A stretch of DNA of 64,000 nucleotides from Rhizobium sp. 18065 (GCF_902706095.1 NZ_CACSJP010000005.1:1-64000); one strand, 5' to 3'. Numbered from the stretch's first letter, positions 1 through 9,349 are shown. Translations and numbers: made by a program. Notes: a model not told the origin generated them from the sequence alone.

Positions 1-1020
1 CGCCCGTTCTTTTCCATCCTCGACCAGATCCTGTCCGACCAGATCGAGAGCCAGATCCGGCGACCCTTCTGGATCGACACCGTCGGCGATTCCGGCCTCG
101 TCGAAATCCGGATCGTACTGGATCAGGGCATCCTGCAGATCTTTGCCCGGCGCAACGAGGCCTATGCCTCCAACACCCATATCTTCCTCGTCTGGATGGT
201 CGGCACGTCGCTGGTGCTGATCATCATCTCCATCCTCTTCCTGAGAGGCCAGATCCGACCGATCCTGGCGCTGGCTAATGCCGCCGAGAGTTTTGGCAAG
301 GGGCAGCGACCGCCGGACGATTTCAGTCCCCGCGGCGCCGATGAAGTCCGCCGCGCCGGTCTCGCATTTATCCTGATGCGCGAACGCATCGAGCGGCAGA
401 TGGAACAGCGTACCGCCATGCTGTCAGGCGTCAGCCACGATCTGCGAACGATCCTGACCCGATTCAAGCTGCAACTGGCGCTCGCCGGCGACGATCCGGA
501 ACTCGACAACCTCAATCAGGATGTCGACGACATGCAGACCATGCTGGAAGGGTATCTCGATTTTGCCAAGGGCGAGGCGGAGGAAGACGTCGGCCAGATC
601 AGGCTCGGCGAGCTGTTCGAGAAACTCGCCACGGATTTCGCCCTCCACAAGAAGACACTGACATATACGATCGAAGGCGATGAAGCGATTGCCGTCAGGC
701 CGAACGCCTTCACACGGCTTGTCTCCAACCTTGCCTCGAATGCACGACGCTATGCGACAAAGCTGAATATCGAGGCACGCCACACCGCCAAATGGCTCGT
801 GGTGATCTTCGACGACGACGGTCCAGGCATTCCGCAGGCTGCACGCGACGATGTGTTCAAGCCGTTCTTCCGGCTCGATGAAGCGCGCAATCTCGACGCC
901 TCCGGCACAGGTCTCGGGTTAGCGATCGCCCGCGATATCGCCCGCAGCCATGGCGGCAATGTCACGCTGGAGGACAGTCCCCTCGGTGGCCTTCGGGCCG
1001 TGATCCGCATTCCCGTGTGA
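1..1020 (+). CDS. Sensor histidine kinase, EnvZ-like (5' end outside window)
   Basis: The reading frame is open from base 1, so the N-terminus lies upstream; 339 codons are visible. The visible part begins with the end of a periplasmic sensor region, then a membrane segment (roughly residues 60-82), a HAMP linker, and a HisKA domain with the phospho-accepting His in GVSHDLRTILTR (about residue 146). The ATPase domain has an N box (LVSNLASNARRYA), G1 (DDDGPGIP) and G2 (GTGLGLAIA). This is the layout of OmpR/EnvZ-type kinases, which autophosphorylate and pass phosphate to a response regulator, expected just upstream but not visible. The H box has Ile where most EnvZ relatives have Pro after HDLRT. 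The signal sensed cannot be read from the sequence. Confidence 0.9.
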   Translation, partial: RPFFSILDQILSDQIESQIRRPFWIDTVGDSGLVEIRIVLDQGILQIFARRNEAYASNTHIFLVWMVGTSLVLIIISILFLRGQIRPILALANAAESFGKGQRPPDDFSPRGADEVRRAGLAFILMRERIERQMEQRTAMLSGVSHDLRTILTRFKLQLALAGDDPELDNLNQDVDDMQTMLEGYLDFAKGEAEEDVGQIRLGELFEKLATDFALHKKTLTYTIEGDEAIAVRPNAFTRLVSNLASNARRYATKLNIEARHTAKWLVVIFDDDGPGIPQAARDDVFKPFFRLDEARNLDASGTGLGLAIARDIARSHGGNVTLEDSPLGGLRAVIRIPV

Positions 1021-1038
1021 TCCGAAAAGGAAACCGAC

Positions 1039-1647
1039 ATGACCTCGTCCCCAAGTTCGCCATCGAGCGCGCCATGGAACGCCATGACATGGCTCAATCC
1101 TCCAGCCGTTGCTCATCTCGAAGGGAAGGATCTGCTGATCGAGACCGGCCGTGAAGGCGATTTCTGGCAGACGACCTATTACGGCTTCCGGCATGACAAT
1201 GGCCACGTCCTGCATCAATCCAGGCACGGTGACTTCACTGCGGAGGCCCGCTTCACCGGCGCCTATGAGGAACTCTATGATCAGGCTGGCCTGATGATCC
1301 GCCACGACGCGGACAACTGGATGAAATGCGGCATCGAATTCACCGATGGCCTGTGCCATTTCAGCACCGTCGTGACGACGCGTGGACGCTCCGACTGGTC
1401 AGCCTTCGCACTGCCCCCGTCGACGACGACCATCGGCGCCCGAGCCACCCGTCTGGGTGACGCGCTCTTTGTCCAGTATCGGTTGCATGAAGACAGTGGC
1501 TGGCAGATGGCGAGGCTTGCCTACTTCCCGCCCGAGATTGACGAACTGTCCGTCGGCATAACAGCATGCTCACCCAAGCGTGGAGGCTTCAAAGTCCGCT
1601 TTCACGGCTTCTCGCTCACCGATCCCGTCAGTCGGGACATCCACTGA
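1039..1647 (+). CDS. DUF1349 domain protein
   Basis: A 202-residue soluble protein with the tryptophan-rich pattern of DUF1349 (concanavalin-like beta-sandwich) proteins: FWQTTYYGF near residue 37, then YDQAGLMIRHDADNWMKCGIEF and a C-terminal GGFKVRFHGFSL. Family members are small and poorly characterised; the fold suggests carbohydrate or ligand binding, but no reaction is established. It starts 18 bases after the kinase stop with an AAAAGGAAA ribosome site, so it may be co-transcribed with the two-component genes. No signal peptide is seen, which points to the cytoplasm. Confidence 0.75.
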   Translation: MTSSPSSPSSAPWNAMTWLNPPAVAHLEGKDLLIETGREGDFWQTTYYGFRHDNGHVLHQSRHGDFTAEARFTGAYEELYDQAGLMIRHDADNWMKCGIEFTDGLCHFSTVVTTRGRSDWSAFALPPSTTTIGARATRLGDALFVQYRLHEDSGWQMARLAYFPPEIDELSVGITACSPKRGGFKVRFHGFSLTDPVSRDIH

Positions 1648-1653
1648 AAGGAA

Positions 1654-1671
1654 AAGGCCCTCACGGGCCTT
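1654..1671. terminator. Hairpin between converging genes
   Basis: AAGGCCC, loop TCAC, GGGCCTT, then TGTT. It lies in the 27 bases between the convergent DUF1349 and csaA stop codons and probably ends transcription rightward; the T tract is short. Confidence 0.6.
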
Positions 1672-1674
1672 TGT

Positions 1675-2028
1675 TCACATCAGTTTGCGGCCATTCGCAA
1701 CCCGTTGCTCGACGGCCGCCAGAACGATCGCACCTGCATCGTCCTCAAAGCCAAGCATCAGCACCTCGGACCGGAATGGTCCGATCTGGCGCGGTGGGAA
1801 ATTGACCACACCCAGCACCAGACGACCGAGCAGGCTTTCCGGCGTATAATGCACGGTGATCTGCGCCGATGATTTCTTGATCCCGATCTCCGGCCCGAAA
1901 TCGATCTTCAGCTTGAAGGCCGGCTTGCGCGCTTCGGGGAAGCCTTCGACATCGATGATCGTGCCGACACGGATATCGACCTTCTCGAAATCGGCAAAGG
2001 TAATCTCGCTCACGCTGTTTTCACTCAC
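1675..2028 (-). CDS. csaA: tRNA-binding protein, CsaA-like
   Basis: A 117-residue protein that is a single OB-fold tRNA-binding domain of the CsaA/Trbp111 family: [12 protein letters not shown] at the N-terminus, [15 protein letters not shown], then KKSSAQIT and the [11 protein letters not shown] segment. CsaA forms dimers that bind tRNA and has been linked to chaperone or export functions; its physiological role is unclear. The start ATG overlaps the proC stop by four bases, so it is translationally coupled to proC in a leftward ybjN-proC-csaA operon. Confidence 0.88.
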   Translation of the reverse strand: MSENSVSEITFADFEKVDIRVGTIIDVEGFPEARKPAFKLKIDFGPEIGIKKSSAQITVHYTPESLLGRLVLGVVNFPPRQIGPFRSEVLMLGFEDDAGAIVLAAVEQRVANGRKLM

Positions 2029-2843
2029 TGGGCCAGTTCCTCGGCCCGCTTGCGCGCAGCCTCGATCGCCTGGTCGAACAATGGCTGCATGCCCTCGTCC
2101 GCCATCAGGACGGACAAGGCGGCGGCTGTCGTGCCGCCCGGCGACGTCACGTTCTGACGCAGTTTGGAAGCGGGGTCGGGAGACTGATGAAGAAGTTCAC
2201 CAGCCCCCGCGACCGTTTCCCGCGCGAGACGCATGGCAAGGTCCGCCGGCAGTCCGGCTTTACGGCCTGCCTCTGCCATGCACTCGACGAGATAAAACAC
2301 ATAGGCCGGCCCACTGCCCGAAAGCGCAGTCACGGCATTGATCGCATCTTCGCTATCGACCCATTCGACCGGGCCAGAAACCTTCAGCAAACGGTGCACA
2401 ATATCCCGCTGCTCTTCGCTGACAGCCGCATTGGCATAGGCGCCCGTCACACCGCGACCGATCATCGCCGGCGTATTCGGCATTGCCCGCACCATGGCGG
2501 AAGCACCCAGATGATTTTCCATCGAGGAGATCGTCTTGCCGGCAGCAACGGAGACCACGGTGGTCTTTTCGCCCATCAGCGAGGTCAGGTTCGGCAGCAC
2601 CGCATCCATCACTTGCGGCTTGACCGCGAGGAACAGGATATCGGCGACCATGCCGACTGGCGCCGTCACCGAATGCGAAGCACCGGCATCGCCGATGATC
2701 TTCTGCATCGCCTCTGACGGCGACGGATCGATGACCGTCACCGCCGAGCCGGGAACGCCATTCTTAAGCCAGCCGGACAGCATGGCGCCGCCCATATTGC
2801 CGGCGCCGACGAGCACGATCTGCCCGAACGCTGACTGGCTCAT
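2025..2843 (-). CDS. proC: Pyrroline-5-carboxylate reductase
   Basis: 272 residues, the normal ProC length. It catalyses the last step of proline synthesis, NAD(P)H-dependent reduction of pyrroline-5-carboxylate. The N-terminal Rossmann motif is [16 protein letters not shown]; the C-terminal dimerisation and substrate domain has [10 protein letters not shown] and the diagnostic [12 protein letters not shown]. Two bases separate it from ybjN upstream and it overlaps csaA downstream by four, so the three genes form a tight operon. Confidence 0.95.
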   Translation of the reverse strand: MSQSAFGQIVLVGAGNMGGAMLSGWLKNGVPGSAVTVIDPSPSEAMQKIIGDAGASHSVTAPVGMVADILFLAVKPQVMDAVLPNLTSLMGEKTTVVSVAAGKTISSMENHLGASAMVRAMPNTPAMIGRGVTGAYANAAVSEEQRDIVHRLLKVSGPVEWVDSEDAINAVTALSGSGPAYVFYLVECMAEAGRKAGLPADLAMRLARETVAGAGELLHQSPDPASKLRQNVTSPGGTTAAALSVLMADEGMQPLFDQAIEAARKRAEELAQ

Positions 2844-2845
2844 GT

Positions 2846-3346
2846 TCAGGCCTCTCCGACGGTCTCGAACAGGACAGCGTCCATGGCAGTCTTGGCATCG
2901 ACGCCCGACCAGACGACGAACTGGAAGGCCTGGTAATAGGCTTCGCAGGCTTCGACGGCCGACGACAGAAGCACTTCAACCTGACGGTTGGTCGGCTCCG
3001 CGCCACCGGCGAGCAGCAGCGACTGGCGGAAAATGACCACGTCCTCATTACGCCACAGGTCGAAATGCCCCATGAGCACCTGTCCGTTGATATAGGAGAG
3101 AAGCTTGATCACCTCGTTGAGGCGATTTTCCGGGATTTTCAGGTCGAAGGCCGATGCCAGATGCAGCGCCTCGAACTCTTCCATCCAGGAGAACGACACA
3201 TGGTAATCGGTCCAGCGCCCTTCGACCGTCATTGCGATCTCGTCTTCGCCGGAACGCTCGAACGACCAATCATTGGTCGCCGCGACAAACTCGATCATGT
3301 CGACCGGGTTGGACTGGCGTTCGACTTCCATTTCCATGAGGCTCAT
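2846..3346 (-). CDS. YbjN domain protein
   Basis: A 166-residue acidic protein matching the YbjN family (type III secretion chaperone-like fold), with the domain spanning roughly residues 10-150 (EFVAATNDWSFERSGEDEIAM, then HLASAFDLKIPE). YbjN proteins influence stress responses and motility in enterobacteria, by an unknown mechanism. In Rhizobiaceae this gene is commonly next to proC, as here. It is the first gene of the leftward operon; its promoter must lie in the noncoding stretch upstream. No membrane segment or signal peptide. Confidence 0.85.
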   Translation of the reverse strand: MSLMEMEVERQSNPVDMIEFVAATNDWSFERSGEDEIAMTVEGRWTDYHVSFSWMEEFEALHLASAFDLKIPENRLNEVIKLLSYINGQVLMGHFDLWRNEDVVIFRQSLLLAGGAEPTNRQVEVLLSSAVEACEAYYQAFQFVVWSGVDAKTAMDAVLFETVGEA

Positions 3347-3775
3347 GCATCACCTTCTTGACCGGAATGAATGTATGCTTTCGGCGACATGCCGAACAAC
3401 TCAAACACCAGAACCGGAAACTACACTGGAACGATTCCGAAGGACCCCAGGATAAAACACGCACCCTGTCCGAAACTTACGTAGGCCCGTTTCGAATCAT
3501 CATTTAAAATCAGTGTATAATCGCTAGAACGCAGCACCAGCCCTCAATGCCACAATTGACGATCAGGCCTGTGGATGAACCTTCGGGAATCGCCTGCGCA
3601 ACGGGGCATAAGCGACTCTGGCCATTGGCTTTTTGCCACCTGTCCACAAGCAGTAAAATAACCGGGGATTGGCCTTGGCCGACCCGTGGTCAAGAGCCTG
3701 AAAAGACAAAAGGCCCACAACCAACAGGTTACGGGCCTTCCCAGAATTCAAGTGATTGAACGTTTTGCCGGAAAC
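3347..3775. other. 429-bp gene-free stretch before ybjN
   Basis: No convincing protein gene on either strand. It should hold the ybjN promoter (leftward). On the plus strand there is an AT-rich patch with a TATAAT at 3516-3521, unusual in this GC-rich sequence, with only a weak -35 (TTCGAA, 3491-3496) and no gene downstream in that direction. The ubiK terminator occupies 3700-3739. A small RNA is possible but not shown. Confidence 0.45.
3700..3739 (-). terminator. Rho-independent terminator of ubiK
   Basis: Read leftward: AAGGCCC, an inner AACC/TGTT/GGTT stem, GGGCCTT, then TTTTGTCTTTT. The hairpin is at 3710-3739 with the T-rich run at 3700-3709, 36 bases past the ubiK stop. Confidence 0.8.
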
Positions 3776-4048
3776 TTAGCTTGCCGGCTTGCTCGCCTTG
3801 TCCGCGATCTGCGCTTCGAGCGCCTCGATCCGCTTCTGCAGCAGATCGTTTTCCTCGCGCGCTTTCAACGCCATCTCGCGTACGACGTCGAATTCCTCGC
3901 GCTTGACCAGATCCATGCTGTTCATCCAGCGCTCGGCCTGGGCATGAAACGCAGTTTCGACTTCCCGGCGTACACCTTGCGCAGCACCGGCAGCGTCCGT
4001 CATCAGTTTGGCAAAATCGTCCATGATACGGTTCGGCCCGGTCGACAT
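3776..4048 (-). CDS. ubiK: Ubiquinone biosynthesis accessory factor, UbiK family
   Basis: A 90-residue protein with the BMFP/UbiK layout: an amphipathic N-terminal helix (IMDDFAKLMTDAAGAAQG) and a C-terminal coiled coil rich in Glu/Lys (REENDLLQKRIEALEAQI). UbiK assists late aerobic ubiquinone synthesis by interacting with UbiJ and binding lipid in E. coli. The longest frame begins at 4066, but that leader reads AAGAGGAGCCATGCC, so AGGAG serves as ribosome site for the ATG at 4048, the chosen start. It is a single gene, with its own terminator, divergent from lgt. Confidence 0.85.
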   Translation of the reverse strand: MSTGPNRIMDDFAKLMTDAAGAAQGVRREVETAFHAQAERWMNSMDLVKREEFDVVREMALKAREENDLLQKRIEALEAQIADKASKPAS

Positions 4049-4239
4049 GGCATGGCTCCTCTTCAATCAAGATCCGTTCGGGATCACCCCGTTGAAGATG
4101 AGGTAGGCATTCGGCCGGGAGCTTGCAAGAAGTTTCGAACTGATAAAGGTGGTTGACGGTATCGCAAGCGGACGCGATTCCATCTTGACCGGCTCATTTA
4201 GCAACGCCATTTTCGCCCTGCATAAACGAAAGAACGCCA

Positions 4240-5097
4240 TTGTTGTCAGTCCTGGAACTTTTCGCCGTCGTGACCTTCCCCGCGATCGATCCGATCGCCT
4301 TCTCGGTCGGCCCTTTGGCGGTCCACTGGTATGGACTGGCCTATGTCGTCGGCATTCTTCTCGGCTGGCTCGTCGCCCGCGATCTTTTGCGCCGGCCGCA
4401 GCTCTGGCCGAACGGCCAGCCGCCGGTCACGATCCAGCAGGTTGACGACTTCATCCTCTGGGCCGCCATCGGTATCGTTGCCGGCGGACGGCTCGGCTAC
4501 ATCCTGTTTTACGATTTCGCTTCCGTTGCCGCCAATCCGATGCGTGCGATCGAAGTCTGGAATGGCGGAATGTCCTTCCATGGCGGCTTCCTGGGTGCCA
4601 CGCTCGCCATGGTCCTCTTCGCCCGCAAGCACGCAATCCCGCTCTGGAGCCTGTTCGATCTGGTCGCCAGCGTCGCCCCGCTCGGCCTGTTTTTCGGTCG
4701 GATCGCAAATTTCATCAATGGCGAACTCTGGGGTCGGCCAGCCGATATCGCCTGGGCCATGGCATTTCCGACAGGCGGCCCTTTCCCGCGTCACCCAAGC
4801 CAGTTGTATGAAGCAGCCCTTGAAGGGCTTCTGCTGTTCGTTGTGCTGCAGGTTCTGGCACGCGTCTTCAAGTCCTTGCGGAATCCTGGCCGCATTACCG
4901 GCGTCTTTGTCGTTCTCTATGCAGCGGCCCGGATCTTCGTCGAGTTCTTCCGTGAGCCCGACGTGCAGATCGGCTACCTGTTCGGCGGCTGGCTGACCAT
5001 GGGCATGGTCCTGTCCCTGCCGATGGTTGCCATCGGCATCTGGGTCATCGTGTGGTCTGGTCGCGCCGATCGCGCCATTCGGATGGATCGAGGCTGA
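4240..5097 (+). CDS. lgt: Prolipoprotein diacylglyceryl transferase
   Basis: 285 residues, polytopic inner-membrane protein. Lgt moves diacylglycerol from phosphatidylglycerol to the lipobox Cys of prolipoproteins, the first lipoprotein maturation step. Key motifs are MSFHGGFLGA (essential His) and GRIANFINGELWGR (Lgt signature with the essential Arg), with about seven membrane helices. No ATG fits: the frame starts at tandem TTG codons (4240, 4243), and a GTG near 4270 just before the conserved FPAIDPIAF is an alternative, so the exact start is uncertain. The next gene follows within 15 bases. Confidence 0.93.
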   Translation: MLSVLELFAVVTFPAIDPIAFSVGPLAVHWYGLAYVVGILLGWLVARDLLRRPQLWPNGQPPVTIQQVDDFILWAAIGIVAGGRLGYILFYDFASVAANPMRAIEVWNGGMSFHGGFLGATLAMVLFARKHAIPLWSLFDLVASVAPLGLFFGRIANFINGELWGRPADIAWAMAFPTGGPFPRHPSQLYEAALEGLLLFVVLQVLARVFKSLRNPGRITGVFVVLYAAARIFVEFFREPDVQIGYLFGGWLTMGMVLSLPMVAIGIWVIVWSGRADRAIRMDRG

Positions 5098-5110
5098 GGA
5101 GGTCATGCGA

Positions 5111-6211
5111 ATGCCCACGCCGCTCGCCGAAAAGATCAAGGCCCTGATCCTGGCCAATGGCCCGATCAGCATCACCGACTATTTCGCCCTCTGCCTTGCC
5201 GATCCCGAGCATGGCTACTATCGCACCCGCCATCCTTTCGGCCGCGCCGGGGACTTCGTCACGGCACCGGAAATCAGCCAGCTCTTCGGCGAGATGCTCG
5301 GCATCTTCATGATCAGCACTTGGCAGCACCACGGCGAGCCTCAGGATGTTCGGCTGGTCGAAGTCGGCCCTGGCCGCGGCACGATGATGGCCGACATGCT
5401 GCGCGTCATCGCCCGCGTCGCACCCGGCCTTTATGAAACCGCAACCGTGCATCTGATTGAAACCAGCGCGTTGCTCAAGCTGACGCAGATGGAAACCCTC
5501 TCCTCACACGGCGACAAGGTGTCCTGGCACGAAAGCTTCGAGGGCGTGCCCGCAGGTTTCACGTTGCTTGCCGCCAACGAACTGTTCGACGCGATCCCGA
5601 TCCGGCAGTTCGTCAAGACACAAACCGGTTTTCGCGAGCGAATGGTTGGCCTCGACGAACATGACGACCTCTGCTTCACGACCGGAGTGGCGACACTCGA
5701 CGCTGCACTGCTGCCCCAACAAATGACGGTCCCCGAGGGCGGGGCAATCTATGAAGTGGCCCCGGCACGCCAATCCGTGATGCTCACCATCTGCGAACGC
5801 CTCCGGCAGTATCATGGAACGGCGCTGGTCATCGACTATGGCCACATGGTCAGCAATTTCGGTGACACACTGCAGGCCGTGCGTGCTCATGAATACGATC
5901 CGCCGCTCGCCCATCCCGGTCTCGCCGACCTGACCAGCCACGTCGATTTCGAAAATCTCGCCCGGACCTCCCTGTCCGCTGGGGTCCATCTGAACGGCTG
6001 CATGCACCAGGGCGACTTTCTGGTCGCGCTCGGCATCGAGGAGCGCGCCGCCGCTCTTGGACGCGGCAAGGATGAAAAGACCCAGACCGATATCGTCGAT
6101 GCCGTAAGGCGCCTGGCAGGCTCCGGCAACGGCTATATGGGTGAACTGTTCAAGGTCATGGCGGTGTCCAGTCCCGCCGTGCATGTTGCCCCGTTCAAGG
6201 TCAAGCATTGA
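5111..6211 (+). CDS. MidA/NDUFAF7-type SAM-dependent methyltransferase
   Basis: About 366 residues of the DUF185 family. Mitochondrial NDUFAF7 dimethylates an arginine of complex I subunit NDUFS2; bacterial relatives are assumed to do similar work. The SAM-binding motif is RLVEVGPGRGTMMADML, followed by ANELFDAIPIRQF, the family's conserved acidic segment. AGGAGG at 5097-5102 overlaps the lgt stop and is 8 bases from the ATG at 5111, favoured over the ATG at 5105. It is therefore coupled to lgt, and pgeF follows after 134 bases, an order common in rhizobia. Confidence 0.85.
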   Translation: MPTPLAEKIKALILANGPISITDYFALCLADPEHGYYRTRHPFGRAGDFVTAPEISQLFGEMLGIFMISTWQHHGEPQDVRLVEVGPGRGTMMADMLRVIARVAPGLYETATVHLIETSALLKLTQMETLSSHGDKVSWHESFEGVPAGFTLLAANELFDAIPIRQFVKTQTGFRERMVGLDEHDDLCFTTGVATLDAALLPQQMTVPEGGAIYEVAPARQSVMLTICERLRQYHGTALVIDYGHMVSNFGDTLQAVRAHEYDPPLAHPGLADLTSHVDFENLARTSLSAGVHLNGCMHQGDFLVALGIEERAAALGRGKDEKTQTDIVDAVRRLAGSGNGYMGELFKVMAVSSPAVHVAPFKVKH

Positions 6212-6345
6212 CTTGACCGGCCTCCATTGCCACCATCGCGCCGAAAATAGTGTCCGAAAAACGCCTGAAAGACCAATAAATTCAGCTGTTTTCACGCAAT
6301 AGCGAATCAGGCGTCGGAAGGCGCATCGATGCCGGAGACAAAAAC

Positions 6346-7140
6346 ATGAGCGACACCTCGTCGCCGCAGCCGATCACCGGCGCGCGGCTTCAACAGGCAG
6401 CAGCCTCCGGTATCCGCCACGGTTTCTTCACCCGTTCCGGCGGCGTGTCGGATGGCATATATCGCGGACTGAACGTCGGCCTCGGCTCGAATGACGAGCC
6501 GCAAAATGTCGAGGAGAACCGCCGCCGCGTCAGTGCCTGGTTCGGCCAACCGCTTGATCGCCTGGCCACGGCCCACCAGGTTCATTCGCCGGACGTCGTT
6601 GCTGTCGGTGTCGATTATGACGGCAGTCGTCCGAAAGCAGACGCCCAGGTGACGGCAACGCCCGGCATCGTGCTTGGCGTGCTGACGGCCGATTGCGGCC
6701 CGATCCTGTTTGCCGATCCCGAAAACCGCGTCATTGGCGCGGCCCATGCCGGCTGGAAAGGCGCCCTGACAGGCGTGCTCGAAAACACGATCGAGGCGAT
6801 GATTGCGCTCGGCGCCCGCCGCCAGTCCATCCACGCCACGCTCGGCCCGTCGATCAGCGTTGCCAATTACGAGGTGGGGCCGGAATTCGTCGACCGCTTC
6901 GCAAACGAAGATCCTGCCTTCACTGCATTCTTCACACCTTCGACAAAACCGGGCCACGCCATGTTCGACCTGCCGGGCCTGACGTTGATGCGGCTCGCCA
7001 AGGCCGGGATCGAGGTCGACGCGCTGGGCCTATGCACCTATGCCGATCCTGACACATTTTATTCCTACCGCCGCACCACGCATGCCGGCGAACCTGACTA
7101 CGGGCGACAGATTTCCGCAATCGCGATACTGGAGGACTGA
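6346..7140 (+). CDS. pgeF: Peptidoglycan editing factor PgeF (YfiH/DUF152)
   Basis: 264 residues of the multicopper-like polyphenol oxidase family. PgeF in E. coli removes misincorporated L-Ser from peptidoglycan precursors, and relatives act as purine nucleoside phosphorylase/adenosine deaminase. The metal/catalytic residues are present: His in TAHQVHSPDVV, Cys in LTADCGPILF, His in GAAHAGWKG, and the C-terminal CTYADPDTFYSYRR. The next gene begins two bases after the stop, with GGAGG inside the end of this gene, so the two are co-transcribed. Confidence 0.9.
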   Translation: MSDTSSPQPITGARLQQAAASGIRHGFFTRSGGVSDGIYRGLNVGLGSNDEPQNVEENRRRVSAWFGQPLDRLATAHQVHSPDVVAVGVDYDGSRPKADAQVTATPGIVLGVLTADCGPILFADPENRVIGAAHAGWKGALTGVLENTIEAMIALGARRQSIHATLGPSISVANYEVGPEFVDRFANEDPAFTAFFTPSTKPGHAMFDLPGLTLMRLAKAGIEVDALGLCTYADPDTFYSYRRTTHAGEPDYGRQISAIAILED

Positions 7141-7141
7141 T

Positions 7142-8293
7142 ATGGCACTGCACTTCACCGAGAGCGAATATGCGACACGCCTGTCCCGCCTGACAGCCCG
7201 CATGGCGGAACAGAAGCTCGATGCGGTTCTGCTCTTTGCCCAGGAAAGCATGTACTGGCTGACCGGCTACGACACCTTCGGCTACTGCTTCTTCCAATGC
7301 CTCGTGGTCAAGGCCGATGGCAGCATGACCCTGCTCACGCGGTCAGCCGACCTGCGTCAGGCGAAGCACACATCGACAATCCAGAACATCGTCATCTGGG
7401 TCGATCGCGTCAACGCCGATCCGACCGCAGACCTGCGTGGACTGCTCAGCGACATGGATCTGCTCGGCACACGCATCGGCATTGAATATGACACGCATGG
7501 CATGACCGGGCGCGTTGCCCGGCTGCTTGACAACCAGATGACCAATTTCTGCGAGATCGCCGACATCTCCTATCTCGTCAGCGAATTGCGGCTGATCAAG
7601 AGCCCGGCCGAGATTGCCTTCGCGGTCCGTGCTGCAGAACTGGCCGATGATGCACTCGATGCCGCTCTGCCGCTGATCGGCGCCGGTGCGGATGAGGCAG
7701 ACATATTGGCGGCGATGCAAGGCGCCGTCTTCAGCGGCGGCGGCGATTATCCGGCCAATGAATTCATCATCGGGTCGGGTGCCGATGCGCTTCTGTGCCG
7801 CTACAAGTCCGGGCGCCGCAAGTTGTCCGAGACCGACCAGTTGACACTGGAATGGGCGGGGGCCGCCGCGCATTACCACGCCGCAATGATGCGCACGGTG
7901 ATTGTCGGCGAACCCAGCACGCGGCACCGCGAACTGTATGCTGCCTGCCATGAGACCATCAAGGCGATCGAGGGCGTGCTGCGTCCGGGCAATACGTTCG
8001 GCGATGTCTTCGACACCCACGCCCGCATTCTGGACGAGCGCAGCCTGACCCGGCACCGCCTGAATGCCTGCGGCTATTCGCTGGGCGCCCGTTTTTCACC
8101 GTCCTGGATGGAGCATCAGATGTTCCACGCCGGCAATGCGCAGCCGATCCTGCCGGACATGACGCTCTTCGTGCACATGATCATCATGGACAGCGAGCGC
8201 GAGACCGCGATGACGCTCGGTCATACCTATCTGACCACCGAGGATGCGCCGCGCGCACTCTCCCGCCATCCGCTCGAGCTGATCATCCGCTGA
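7142..8293 (+). CDS. M24 (creatinase/prolidase-like) family protein with altered metal site
   Basis: 383 residues with the two-domain layout of the creatinase/Xaa-Pro peptidase family: an N-terminal domain beginning YWLTGYDTFGYCFFQCLVV and a pita-bread C-terminal domain. Where metalloproteases carry Asp ligands (D-x10-D), this protein reads LEWAGAAAHYHAAMMRT; where the His ligand sits it reads NACGYSLGARF. The usual metal ligands are largely absent, as in creatinase, which needs no metal. It may act on a small amidino or cyclic compound rather than peptides. ATG at 7142 is preceded by GGAGG at the end of pgeF. Substrate unknown. Confidence 0.72.
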   Translation: MALHFTESEYATRLSRLTARMAEQKLDAVLLFAQESMYWLTGYDTFGYCFFQCLVVKADGSMTLLTRSADLRQAKHTSTIQNIVIWVDRVNADPTADLRGLLSDMDLLGTRIGIEYDTHGMTGRVARLLDNQMTNFCEIADISYLVSELRLIKSPAEIAFAVRAAELADDALDAALPLIGAGADEADILAAMQGAVFSGGGDYPANEFIIGSGADALLCRYKSGRRKLSETDQLTLEWAGAAAHYHAAMMRTVIVGEPSTRHRELYAACHETIKAIEGVLRPGNTFGDVFDTHARILDERSLTRHRLNACGYSLGARFSPSWMEHQMFHAGNAQPILPDMTLFVHMIIMDSERETAMTLGHTYLTTEDAPRALSRHPLELIIR

Positions 8294-8385
8294 GGCGAGA
8301 ACCGATCACCATCTGTTCAGAAAATTGACAGGAAATTGCTGCTACAAGCATACACACGGGAGTGACAGGGAAGGATCGGCGATAG

Positions 8386-9189
8386 ATGAGACGTTCCGTA
8401 CGGCTGGCATCGATACTCGTCCTGCTCCTGCAGCTTGGCGCCTGTAACAGTACCGAAGTCCTGACGCCCCCCGTCGATGTCGGCGATGGCAGCCAGGGCG
8501 CCAGCGACATGGGCCAGACATCCGCCGCACCGCTGGGAGCGGTCGCAACCCAGGGCGTACAGAGCGCTCCTCTCGGCCAGCCCGGCTATCAATATCACAC
8601 CACTCCGCAGAACACGCTGGAAGCGCAGGCGGCAGCGCTGAGCCAGGGAAACAATCCGACCGCATCCGCCCCGCTCGACGGAGCCGGATACGACAGCGAC
8701 GGGACGAACCAGGCCTTCCCACAACAACCGCAGCCGCAGGCGACCCGGCAGCAGACGCAGCCGGCGCAGGTCGCCCAGCAAACGCAACAAGCCGCTCTCG
8801 CACCGGCCGGCGCCTCGACCGCGCGCGGCACGATCCGCTTCCTGCCCATCATCGGTGCTCCGGTTCAGGCCGTGACGCCTCTGTCGCGCCAACTGGGTGC
8901 AGAAGCGCGGGCGCATGGCCTGACCATCAAGAGCGCCAATGATCCGGCCAGCGAACATATCCTGAAAGGCTATTTCTCCGCCTTTGCCGACGGCAGCAAT
9001 GTAACGATCGTCTATGTCTGGGATATTCTGGACGCCAGCGGCGGTCGGCTTCACCGAATTCAGGGGCAGGAAAGCCTGCCATCCGGTGCAAAAGATCCGT
9101 GGGCTTCCGTTCCCGCCTCCGTCATGCAGCAGATCGCCACCAAGAGCGTCGCGCAATACGTGGCATGGAAAAACGCGCAGACCGGTTAG
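8386..9189 (+). CDS. Putative lipoprotein, rhizobial, function unknown
   Basis: 267 residues. The N-terminus is a lipoprotein signal peptide with lipobox LGAC and lipidated Cys20, matured by Lgt encoded upstream at 4.2 kb. A low-complexity Gln/Pro/Thr-rich linker (about residues 105-145) is followed by a conserved-looking globular domain starting at GTIRFLPIIGAPVQ and ending VAQYVAWKNAQ. The domain resembles conserved lipoproteins of Rhizobiaceae without assigned function. It stands between the M24 gene and prs, each more than 90 bases away. Confidence 0.75.
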   Translation: MRRSVRLASILVLLLQLGACNSTEVLTPPVDVGDGSQGASDMGQTSAAPLGAVATQGVQSAPLGQPGYQYHTTPQNTLEAQAAALSQGNNPTASAPLDGAGYDSDGTNQAFPQQPQPQATRQQTQPAQVAQQTQQAALAPAGASTARGTIRFLPIIGAPVQAVTPLSRQLGAEARAHGLTIKSANDPASEHILKGYFSAFADGSNVTIVYVWDILDASGGRLHRIQGQESLPSGAKDPWASVPASVMQQIATKSVAQYVAWKNAQTG

Positions 9190-9349
9190 AGCCTGGATTT
9201 CAACGCGTCAAAGTTGCCTTATTCACCCTATCCGGAGTTAACTCACCCCGAATTGACGAAAAAGCGGGTGAACGCCGCCTAGCCTATTGCATTCAGGGGC
9301 AAGGACGGTAAAAAGCGCCCATCTCAAGGCATGTAACAGGCGGGCCACG

